Assembly (NCBI RefSeq): GCF_001854475.1
Contig: NZ_MNAN01000032.1
Span: forward strand, 124,001 to 188,000
DNA length: 64,000 nucleotides
Reading direction: 5' to 3'
DNA from: Pseudoalteromonas byunsanensis
GTDB taxonomy: Bacteria > Pseudomonadota > Gammaproteobacteria > Enterobacterales > Alteromonadaceae
The first letter of the stretch is position 1; the number at the start of each line of letters is the position of its first letter. Positions 57,362-64,000 of this stretch are shown in pieces. The notes beneath the pieces are model-generated. The model was not told where the DNA came from. It saw nothing but the letters and a program-made list of their open reading frames with translations, and searched no databases. The translations under genes and the position numbers were made by a program.

Positions 57362-57811
57362 TCAATCACCATCTATTTGCGTCACAGCCATGCTAATTGG
57401 GTAAATTTTTACCACTTTTACATCATGCTTAATCGACTGGACGCGCCTTTTGGCAATTAAGAAACCCAAGAAACCACCAGCTATCGCTGATAATATCTGC
57501 CAAGGTTCACTGAGTTCTAGCCCCAGTGATGCAATAAATACGAATATAAATGCCATCAGCAAGGGTAACATGTAAACATAAAAGGCATGGTTTACCACTC
57601 TAGAGTCATCTAGGCTAAGTTTGACTTTTTGACCGATCTGTAACGTATCATCCATTTGTATTGGAAATGTTTTTTTATGAGTGCCGAAAAGTTTACTAAA
57701 GATTTGAGAGCCGCACTTACCATTACAGCCTTCACATGCGGTTTTTTGCTGGGCTTTTAAATAAGCTGTAGTGCCAGACACTGACACTACAGTCAAAGTT
57801 TGTTCAATCAT
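57362..57811 (-). CDS. rseC: Sigma-E pathway protein RseC
   Basis: A 149-residue inner-membrane protein. The N-terminal cytoplasmic part carries a Cys cluster (CEGCNGKCGSQIF); two membrane helices follow (AFYVYMLPLLMAFIFVFIA, ILSAIAGGFLGFLIA). This matches RseC/MucC, a modulator linked to sigma-E and to redox iron-sulfur systems. It overlaps rseB by 4 bases (ATGA). Confidence 0.9.
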   Translation of the reverse strand: MIEQTLTVVSVSGTTAYLKAQQKTACEGCNGKCGSQIFSKLFGTHKKTFPIQMDDTLQIGQKVKLSLDDSRVVNHAFYVYMLPLLMAFIFVFIASLGLELSEPWQILSAIAGGFLGFLIAKRRVQSIKHDVKVVKIYPISMAVTQIDGD

Positions 57812-58758
57812 AGCGGTCGCTTAACTGACTCAGCTATACTTTTTGCTGTCATCGCAGGAATGTTGCCCACCACCGACACATCAAATGCCCCTGAGTTGTG
57901 AACATATACCGTAGTTGCCCCAGAGGACAAAGCACCACTAGGTCGTTGTCCTGGTAACGGTCGCTGTACGAAGACAGAGACGTCAACTAACCCATCAGAA
58001 AACAAATAGTAATCAGCCAATTCATTGTTTAAATCTAACTTATGTCTGTCCGATTTTAACAATTTAAATCCTTCAGGTAACCAACCTATTCGCCAATTAT
58101 TTTGCAACGTATCATCTTTATTTAATTTCAATGCGGGCAATGGTGTTGGAAATTCTCTTTGGGTTAATTCTAACAACTGCTCTGCTGGTTCTGGCGTAAC
58201 GCTAATATGAGTAAGTTGTAATTGCTCAAGCAATTCACCTTGTTGGTTAACATATGCAGCCTTCAATAACAAAGAGGACTGAGTATCAATCCATAGCCAA
58301 TAGTTGTACTTACTACTATCTTTTGCTTCCACCCTAACGAGCTGTGCAGGCCGTCCTGCAATACGACCTTTACCACCTAATACAAAATCATAGTGCTCTA
58401 AAAGTGTACTGACATCTTTAAACAATACTTCAGGGATTGGGCCTGCGATTGAGTCGGTTTTCACTGAGTAGGGTGCTGATTGGGGTTCGTAATAAGTGAC
58501 TAGGTCATCAACTCTTACAATTTCTAGGCCTGCTCCGTTTAGCAAACTTAGTAACTCTAATTCTTTGTTTTCGTGTTTTGCATGAACCCAACGATAAGGC
58601 TCCATGCCTTTACCTTTGAGAACCACAAAAGAAGCATCAAAGTTTCTGTTGTGGACCGCTGAGGCCATGTTTTGTAGTAACTGCCTTGCAGAAACGACTT
58701 CCTCAGCATGTACCCATGAAGCCAAACATAAACCTAAAATACAGGCAAGTAATCTCAT
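57808..58758 (-). CDS. rseB: Periplasmic sigma-E regulator RseB
   Basis: A 316-residue exported protein. A signal peptide (MRLLACILGLCLASWVHA) precedes the large LolA-like domain (ARQLLQNMASAVHNRNFDASFV, IAGRPAQLVRVEAKD) and the small C-terminal domain. RseB binds RseA in the periplasm and protects it from DegS until mislocalised lipopolysaccharide is sensed. It starts 4 bases after rseA. Confidence 0.94.
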   Translation of the reverse strand: MRLLACILGLCLASWVHAEEVVSARQLLQNMASAVHNRNFDASFVVLKGKGMEPYRWVHAKHENKELELLSLLNGAGLEIVRVDDLVTYYEPQSAPYSVKTDSIAGPIPEVLFKDVSTLLEHYDFVLGGKGRIAGRPAQLVRVEAKDSSKYNYWLWIDTQSSLLLKAAYVNQQGELLEQLQLTHISVTPEPAEQLLELTQREFPTPLPALKLNKDDTLQNNWRIGWLPEGFKLLKSDRHKLDLNNELADYYLFSDGLVDVSVFVQRPLPGQRPSGALSSGATTVYVHNSGAFDVSVVGNIPAMTAKSIAESVKRPL

Positions 58759-58762
58759 TTAA

Positions 58763-59374
58763 CTACTTCTTTTCCTCTGGTTGTTCTGACTCAGTACTGC
58801 CCTTTTGTTGCAAAGCATAGGCAACACGAGACTGTCTTTGATGTTCAAGCACAAGTGCACCAATGCGTTGCTGCTGCAAATCACGAATGCCCTTTTCTGC
58901 GCTTTGTAGTGCTGACTGTTCCGTCGAAAAACTCACAGGCGCTACTCCACCAGCTAATGGTCTTGACTGTAAAACAGGCATTTCGTCGATTGCGGGGGCA
59001 CTTTGTTGTGGCATGGTGTTGACCCCTAGCACTGCGACTAACGCCACACTTGCGGCTATTGCCACTTGAGAGATTGGTTTACGCCAAGCACTTAGCTTTA
59101 CAACTTTGGTACCTTGAACAATTTGTTCCTGATACTCACTTTGCAGATTTACGTTATGACATGGCTCGTTTTCCAATGCCTCTGCCACTTTTGCAGTAAT
59201 ATCAATGCTAATACCACCCGTTTGAGCTTCACGCATTACATCACCTATTTTCGCATAGCGCGCAAATTTACTTGCGTCTATCTGACTCAAAGATGATTGG
59301 TCAAGCTGCAAATCGCCATCAAGTGCGCGTGATGCCATCTCTTGTGGTGATTTTGTGAGGTTCGCTTTTGTCAT
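58763..59374 (-). CDS. rseA: Anti-sigma-E factor RseA
   Basis: A 203-residue single-pass protein. The N-terminal cytoplasmic part (SQIDASKFARYAKIGDVMRE) holds RpoE; a helix near 105-122 (ISQVAIAASVALVAVLG) crosses the membrane; the rest is periplasmic and Gln-rich. The ATG at 59374 has AGGTGAG about 7 bases upstream and lies one base past the rpoE stop. A GTG at 59386 would overlap rpoE and sits inside that ribosome site. Confidence 0.9.
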   Translation of the reverse strand: MTKANLTKSPQEMASRALDGDLQLDQSSLSQIDASKFARYAKIGDVMREAQTGGISIDITAKVAEALENEPCHNVNLQSEYQEQIVQGTKVVKLSAWRKPISQVAIAASVALVAVLGVNTMPQQSAPAIDEMPVLQSRPLAGGVAPVSFSTEQSALQSAEKGIRDLQQQRIGALVLEHQRQSRVAYALQQKGSTESEQPEEKK

Positions 59375-59375
59375 A

Positions 59376-59957
59376 TTATGACTCACCTATTAGTGGGTTT
59401 AAATTGTTATCTATTGCCTCTCGCGCTCTAAAAATTCGAGAACGAACAGTACCAACTGGGCAATCCATTACCACTGCAATTTCGTCGTAGCTCATTCCTT
59501 CGATTTCTCTCAAGGTGATCGCTGTTTTTAAGTCATCAGGTAAACCGTCGATAGTTGCAAATATCACCGATCGCACCTCATCACTTAGCAATAAATTTTC
59601 CGGGGATGCATTTGAGCGTAATTGCTCAGCGCCATCATAAAATTCGGCTTCTTCAGCATCCACATCATTGGCTGGGGGTTTTCGCCCTTGAGCCACCAAA
59701 TAGTTCTTTGAGCAGTTGACCGCAATACGATATAACCAAGTGTAAAACGCGCTCTCGCCCCTAAAATTGGGGAGTGCGCGATACGCTTTGATAAACGCTT
59801 CTTGCGCAACATCTGCCACATCACCGTGGTTTGACACATAACGTGAAATCAACGCGGCGACCTTATTTTGATACTTGGCAACTAAAAGGTTGAAGGCGTT
59901 TTTATCTCCTTGCTGAACCCGCTTAACCAGTTCTAAATCCAAATCCTGCTCGCTCAT
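59376..59957 (-). CDS. rpoE: RNA polymerase sigma-E factor
   Basis: A 193-residue ECF sigma factor. Region 2 includes DVAQEAFIKAYRALPNFRGESAFYTWLYRIA, and region 4 is TLREIEGMSYDEIAVVMDCPVGTVRSRIFRARE. It is the envelope-stress sigma factor, held by RseA and RseB encoded next. A sigma-E-type promoter upstream shows autoregulation. Divergent from nadB, the usual order in gammaproteobacteria. Confidence 0.97.
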   Translation of the reverse strand: MSEQDLDLELVKRVQQGDKNAFNLLVAKYQNKVAALISRYVSNHGDVADVAQEAFIKAYRALPNFRGESAFYTWLYRIAVNCSKNYLVAQGRKPPANDVDAEEAEFYDGAEQLRSNASPENLLLSDEVRSVIFATIDGLPDDLKTAITLREIEGMSYDEIAVVMDCPVGTVRSRIFRAREAIDNNLNPLIGES

Positions 59958-60022
59958 TCGAGCCGGTACTCCTCTTTGTTATCGTTATAACTTAATATTT
60001 CGTTGCCATTATTTACTGCTAC

Positions 60023-60049
60023 TCTGACTAGGCTATGAATAAAAAGTTC
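60023..60049 (-). promoter_or_regulatory. Sigma-E-dependent promoter of rpoE
   Basis: On the minus strand GAACTT (60049-60044), 16 bases and TCAGA (60027-60023) match the sigma-E consensus GAACTT-N16-TCTGA with one change. It lies about 65 bases before the rpoE ATG, so RpoE activates its own operon. Confidence 0.85.
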
Positions 60050-60213
60050 TGTTTTTTTTGATATTTTTTTAAAATAATGGCAATTAGCACCCAAGACACA
60101 TGTATTACAGTGCAAATACGACTCACATAAAGCGCATATGGTTTGACCCAATTAGGTGTATAATAGCAAAAAATGCTGTATGTAGCGCGTAAAAAAAGCG
60201 AAGATTCAAAAAC

Positions 60214-61809
60214 ATGAAGTCAACAAAAAATCATAGCACCGATGTGGTTGTCATCGGAAGTGGCGCGGCGGGTTTAAGCTTAGCCTTGTCTTTGGCAAAT
60301 CATTGTCATGTTACTGTGATAAGCAAAGGCGCCTTGAAAGAAGGCTCAACTCTTTATGCTCAAGGTGGTATTGCCGCTGTATTTGACAAAAAAAATGACA
60401 GTATAGAATCACATGTGGAAGATACTCTAGCCGCGGGAGCTGGGCTTTGTGACCGTGATGCGGTGCATTACACTGCTAGCAACGCTAAAAACTGCTTGAA
60501 GTGGTTGATTGAACAGGGTGTTCCTTTTGATATGGAGTTTGACAGTAAAGGCAAAGAGCGTTTCCACTTAACTCGTGAGGGAGGCCACAGCCATCGTCGA
60601 ATTTTACACGCAGCGGATGCTACTGGCAAAGCGGTGCAAACTACCTTAGTTAGCCAAGTGCAGGCGCACAGTAATATCACTTTGCTAGAACAATACAACG
60701 CTATTGATCTTATTAGCGATAAAAGTGCGTCAGAGCGCCGTGTTAACGGCGTATATGTGTTCAACCGAGAAAAAGACCAAGTAGAAACAATTTCTGCAAA
60801 ATTTGTTGCACTCGCTACAGGAGGCGCCAGCAAGGTTTATCTATATACATCTAACCCCGATGTCTCTAGTGGTGACGGTATTGCTATGGCTTGGCGCGCA
60901 GGCTGTAAGGTAGCCAATATGGAATTTAATCAGTTCCACCCCACCAGTTTGTATCACCCTGAGCTACAAAACTTTCTAATCACAGAAGCCATGAGAGGCG
61001 AAGGTGCATTACTAAAAAGGCCAGACGGCACTCGCTTTATGCCCGAATTTGATGAGCGTGAAGAGCTGGCTCCTAGAGACATCGTCGCTCGAGCAATTGA
61101 TTATGAAATGAAACGCCTAGGGGCTAATTGTGTATACCTAGATATTTCACATAAAGAAAAAGATTTTATCATTGAGCACTTTCCAACCATTTATGCAAAA
61201 TGCCTAAGTGTCGGTCTAGACATTACCAAAGAAGCCATACCAGTAGTTCCTGCTGCCCATTACACATGTGGAGGTGTAATGACCGACTTTAATGGCAAAA
61301 CGGATATAGGCAACTTATATGCAGTGGGTGAAGTTGCATATACGGGCCTTCATGGTGCAAATAGAATGGCCAGCAACTCACTACTAGAATGTATTGTATT
61401 TGCCCATGCAGCAGCTAAAGATATTCTAACTCAAATTAAATCAAGCCCAACACCACCGGAGTTGCCAGAGTGGGATGAAAGCCGTGTAAATGATTCAGAT
61501 GAAGAAGTCGTCATTACCCACAATTGGCATGAATTGAGATTATTTATGTGGGACTACGTTGGTATTGTTAGATCAACCAAGAGATTAGAACGTGCATTGC
61601 GTCGTGTTGAGCTGCTGCAGCAAGAAATCCAAGAGTATTATGCACATTTTAGAGTCAGTAATAACTTGCTGGAACTAAGAAATCTAGTTCAAGTTGCCGA
61701 ACTTATTATTCGTTGTGCTTTAGCACGCAAAGAAAGCCGCGGGTTGCACTACACTATAGATTACCCACAACAACGTCAGGATCCTAAGCCAACTATTTTG
61801 GCTCCATAG
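60214..61809 (+). CDS. nadB: L-aspartate oxidase NadB
   Basis: A 531-residue flavoenzyme. The FAD-binding [14 protein letters not shown] is near the N-terminus, with [30 protein letters not shown] and [22 protein letters not shown] downstream. It oxidises aspartate to iminoaspartate, the first step of NAD synthesis. It is divergent from rpoE. Its 3' end overlaps the 3' end of the convergent ygfX gene by 17 bases. Confidence 0.97.
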   Translation: MKSTKNHSTDVVVIGSGAAGLSLALSLANHCHVTVISKGALKEGSTLYAQGGIAAVFDKKNDSIESHVEDTLAAGAGLCDRDAVHYTASNAKNCLKWLIEQGVPFDMEFDSKGKERFHLTREGGHSHRRILHAADATGKAVQTTLVSQVQAHSNITLLEQYNAIDLISDKSASERRVNGVYVFNREKDQVETISAKFVALATGGASKVYLYTSNPDVSSGDGIAMAWRAGCKVANMEFNQFHPTSLYHPELQNFLITEAMRGEGALLKRPDGTRFMPEFDEREELAPRDIVARAIDYEMKRLGANCVYLDISHKEKDFIIEHFPTIYAKCLSVGLDITKEAIPVVPAAHYTCGGVMTDFNGKTDIGNLYAVGEVAYTGLHGANRMASNSLLECIVFAHAAAKDILTQIKSSPTPPELPEWDESRVNDSDEEVVITHNWHELRLFMWDYVGIVRSTKRLERALRRVELLQQEIQEYYAHFRVSNNLLELRNLVQVAELIIRCALARKESRGLHYTIDYPQQRQDPKPTILAP

Positions 61810-62227
61810 CCGCATAGTGCAGCAAACTTAGTCGACACAGGCGAGCCCAAGCTTGTGTCGAAAGTGCTGAGCGCACTATAAATACCTTTTTACGCTCGCC
61901 AGAATAACTTACTAACCGCAAAATTAAGATATCATAAAACACCATCGCTTTAGATATTTTTCCCACAAACTCAGTGCTGCCATCATGAAGCTCAATAAAA
62001 TTGTCATCCTGCGCTAATAACACAACACCTTGTTTTGGCGTACACAAACGACATTGCCAAAGGCATAGCCAATAACCAGACATGCCCATCAGTAGCGAGA
62101 GCAAAATAGACATAAAATGAGGGAATAGTAGTATGCAAAGAAACGTCACACATGTGAACGAGACCACAACGGGCTTGTGGTCTAATAGGTTGTTTTTAAA
62201 TTGAAACCTATACGCGGACTCGGTCAA
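61793..62227 (-). CDS. YgfX-like membrane protein
   Basis: A 144-residue protein with two close N-terminal membrane helices ([36 protein letters not shown]) and a cytoplasmic beta-rich tail. Position next to sdhE and the helix layout fit the YgfX (CptA) group, which in E. coli affects the cytoskeleton and has been called a toxin. Sequence similarity is low, so the call is positional. It starts with TTG inside the last codons of sdhE and overlaps nadB at the far end. Confidence 0.7.
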   Translation of the reverse strand: MTESAYRFQFKNNLLDHKPVVVSFTCVTFLCILLFPHFMSILLSLLMGMSGYWLCLWQCRLCTPKQGVVLLAQDDNFIELHDGSTEFVGKISKAMVFYDILILRLVSYSGERKKVFIVRSALSTQAWARLCRLSLLHYAAMEPK

Positions 62228-62459
62228 GGATTAACTTTACCATGGCGTTAAGTTCAGCATCGGGGCAGCTTTCATGACCCATAAACCACGCGAACAAGTC
62301 TGGGTCTTCAACAGCTAACAAGCGTTGAAAAACAAGCTTATCTTGCTCGCTCAATGCGTCATAGGCTTCGTCTACAAACGGCCCCAACAACACATCCAGT
62401 TCTAACATACCACGACGACATGCCCATTTCGTGCGAGACTTTGAATACAGCTCTGCCAT
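62208..62459 (-). CDS. sdhE: Succinate dehydrogenase assembly factor SdhE
   Basis: An 83-residue protein matching SdhE (YgfY, CptB): WACRRGMLELDVLLGPFVD, with the conserved RGxxE motif, then LFQRLLAVEDPDLFAWFMGHE-like sequence. It promotes covalent FAD attachment to SdhA and related flavoproteins. It overlaps ygfX by 20 bases and is divergent from ygfZ, as in E. coli. Confidence 0.94.
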   Translation of the reverse strand: MAELYSKSRTKWACRRGMLELDVLLGPFVDEAYDALSEQDKLVFQRLLAVEDPDLFAWFMGHESCPDAELNAMVKLILDRVRV

Positions 62460-62653
62460 TAAAATACCCTTAATCTATCATTGTTTTGTTTGTCGCATGC
62501 TGGATTATATCTTAGTTTACTGAATGAAACACAGATCTTTACTTGAAAAACAATGGCAGTGTCGCCATCCATATATTTCTTTTGATACGACCGTTTATGC
62601 GATTGTAGATATAAGTTACCATTACGCCAGTTCTCTTTTTAAGGATTAGTTCT

Positions 62654-63571
62654 ATGTCACTTGCGTGTGCCGTTAATCTCCCATATCAACTAATTGCCGT
62701 TTCAGGGCCCGAGCAATTAAGTTATTTACATGGTCAACTGACCCAAGATATGAACCTGATCACTGAGCATAATTTCTTATGGGCAGGTCACTGTAGTCCA
62801 AAAGGTAAACTTTGGGGCGCATTTCGTGTATTCAAACATCAGCAACGCTATTTGTTATTGGGTTCAGATGCTGAAGTTCAAGCCTCTGCTCGAGAGCTAA
62901 AAAAGTATGGTGTATTTGCAAAGGTTGAGATAGAAACAGTTAAGGATCATAGAGTCATTGGGGTACATAGCCAAACACAATTGAACAATGTATGTGATTT
63001 GCTAGGCTTAAAATTTAACAATGAAAACACGGCCTGTGACTTTGGTAACAACAAAGCATTAAAACTAGACGAACAACGTTTGTTGTTATACGTCGATAGT
63101 GAGTTTAGCTTACCAGATGATATCGCATTTAATGAAAACCCTAGCTTATTTATCGAAGCTGGGATCTTAGCGGGTGAACCGCAGGTCAATGAAGCAAATA
63201 TTGAAGAATTTGTACCACAAATGATTAACTTGCAAGCACTCAATGGCATCAGCTTTAAAAAAGGATGCTATACGGGTCAAGAAACTGTAGCACGTATGCG
63301 CTATCTAGGAAAAAACAAACGAGCTATGTTCATCGTACAAGGTTCATGCCCTGAGGCGATTGAAGAAACAGAACTAGAATTACAACTTGGTGATAACTGG
63401 CGCCGTGCAGGTAAAGTTATTCATCAAGTGTTTAATAGTGCCACCAACACCTATAGTGCGTTGGCAGTATTACCCAACGATACGGAGCACTCAGTAAGTC
63501 TTCGTGCAAAACACTCACCAGAGGTCGCATTAACCATTATGCCCCTCCCTTACTCTCTAGATGACCAATAA
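62654..63571 (+). CDS. ygfZ: Folate-binding iron-sulfur protein YgfZ
   Basis: A 305-residue YgfZ/GcvT-like protein. The hallmark KGCYTGQETVARMRYLGKNKR carries the conserved Cys; LSYLHGQLTQDMNLI is near the N-terminus. It binds tetrahydrofolate and assists iron-sulfur cluster enzymes such as MiaB. AAGGAT precedes the ATG. Divergent from sdhE, it is followed after 12 bases by a slyD-like gene. Confidence 0.95.
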   Translation: MSLACAVNLPYQLIAVSGPEQLSYLHGQLTQDMNLITEHNFLWAGHCSPKGKLWGAFRVFKHQQRYLLLGSDAEVQASARELKKYGVFAKVEIETVKDHRVIGVHSQTQLNNVCDLLGLKFNNENTACDFGNNKALKLDEQRLLLYVDSEFSLPDDIAFNENPSLFIEAGILAGEPQVNEANIEEFVPQMINLQALNGISFKKGCYTGQETVARMRYLGKNKRAMFIVQGSCPEAIEETELELQLGDNWRRAGKVIHQVFNSATNTYSALAVLPNDTEHSVSLRAKHSPEVALTIMPLPYSLDDQ

Positions 63572-63583
63572 ACGGGATATATT

Positions 63584-64000
63584 ATGAAAATCGCACCAAA
63601 TAAAGTGGTAAGCATGCATTACTCTGTTTTAGATAATGACAACAACACCATAGACAATACATTTGATGGTGAACCACTGGTGTTTATCGTAGGTACTGGC
63701 TATTTAATTTCAGGCCTAGAAAATGCGTTGATTGACAAGCAAGCGGGTGACAAAATCAGCGTAACCGTAGACCCTGAACAGGGTTACGGTGAACGCCATG
63801 ATAACCTCATGCAAGCTGTACCAAAGTCAATGTTTGAAGGTATGGAAATTGAGGTTGGTATGCAGTTTCGCGCAACCACTGACGATGGTGATCAAATGGT
63901 TATGATCATTGATATACAAGATGATGAGGTGGTCGTTGATGGCAACCACCCGCTATCTGGGATCACGCTCAATTTTGACGTTGAGATCCTTGACGTTCGC
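63584..64000 (+). CDS. FKBP-type prolyl isomerase, SlyD-like (3' end cut)
   Basis: 139 codons are visible from the ATG at 63584 to the window edge, without a stop. VSMHYSVLDNDNNTIDNTF opens the FKBP domain; the inserted flap follows (VDPEQGYGERHDNLMQAVP), then HPLSGITLNFDVEILDVR closing the FKBP fold, an order typical of SlyD and FkpB. SlyD catalyses prolyl isomerisation and can carry a metal-binding C-terminal tail, which would be outside the window. It probably shares a transcript with ygfZ. Confidence 0.88.
   Translation, partial: MKIAPNKVVSMHYSVLDNDNNTIDNTFDGEPLVFIVGTGYLISGLENALIDKQAGDKISVTVDPEQGYGERHDNLMQAVPKSMFEGMEIEVGMQFRATTDDGDQMVMIIDIQDDEVVVDGNHPLSGITLNFDVEILDVR

Noticed and set aside
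61793..62459. sdhE-ygfX as a toxin-antitoxin system
   Set aside because: The CptAB toxin idea exists for E. coli, but SdhE has a well-supported flavinylation role and the sequence here gives no independent support.
62524..62649. 41-codon plus-strand frame before ygfZ
   Set aside because: No ribosome site; it runs through the divergent promoter region and ends in the ygfZ ribosome site.

Overview
The window looks like a chromosomal segment of a marine gammaproteobacterium of the order Alteromonadales, most likely Pseudoalteromonas or a close relative. This is inferred from gene content and order: rpoE-rseABC-lepA-lepB-rnc-era-recO-pdxJ, nadB and sdhE-ygfX, bamC/gcvR/bcp, queC/queE, perM/bepA, a YHYH lipoprotein, a TonB receptor locus with tryptophan-halogenase-like proteins, and a secreted M9 collagenase. 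The DNA is AT-rich and densely coding. No rRNA, insertion sequence, prophage or CRISPR array was seen.

Layout. 1-0.5 kb: 5' part of a secreted collagenase (minus strand, cut by the window edge). 0.7-7.9 kb: an amidohydrolase-like protein without metal ligands, cysB, a membrane-anchored unknown, a purine permease, a Sel1 protein, a LexA-type sulA, ychJ, and a VC2046-type protein. 8.0-8.3 kb: three identical tRNA-Tyr genes in tandem. 8.3-17.6 kb: ygjP, a pentapeptide-repeat/potassium-channel fusion, an HD phosphohydrolase, rlmI, PilZ and receiver proteins, hrpA, a CBS protein. 17.6-33.4 kb: secreted isoaspartyl peptidase, then SapC, a JmjC-like oxygenase, DUF6445, two flavin-dependent halogenase-like proteins and a large TonB-dependent receptor, followed by pgl, zwf, pgi and a LacI-family regulator. 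33.4-41.5 kb: perM, a TusA-like gene, an orphan gene, bepA-arsC-wrbA-DUF2069, an ankyrin membrane protein, a 54-residue DUF2897 protein and yjiH. 41.5-51.5 kb: bamC, gcvR, bcp, an unknown lipoprotein, queE/queC, the PEBP-YHYH lipoprotein with a partner, and a glycerate-kinase-like protein. 51.5-64 kb: the pdxJ...rpoE block, nadB, ygfX, sdhE, ygfZ and a truncated slyD-like gene.

Most of the window is conserved housekeeping. The accessory part worth attention is 18.8-33.4 kb. Three copies of one LacI-type palindrome (core TGACAACGCTGTCA) lie at 27.29, 27.60 and 32.14 kb. Two are in the upstream region of the TonB receptor and one is between pgi and the lacI-type gene. Each sits on or just downstream of a plausible sigma-70 promoter. 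This suggests that one sugar-responsive regulator ties outer-membrane uptake to the first steps of glucose-6-phosphate metabolism. The receptor is followed by a set of cytoplasmic redox enzymes: two flavin halogenase-like proteins, and two different HxD...H iron oxygenase folds (one in a DUF protein). A SapC protein completes the set. What this enzyme set modifies is not evident from the sequence and is the best candidate for an undescribed function here.

Other unusual points are a pentapeptide-repeat potassium channel with an N-terminal Cys/His cluster, a PEBP-YHYH fusion lipoprotein, an amidohydrolase fold that has lost its metal ligands, three stacked LexA half-sites before sulA, and a 12-bp inverted repeat before an orphan gene inserted between perM/tusA-like and bepA.
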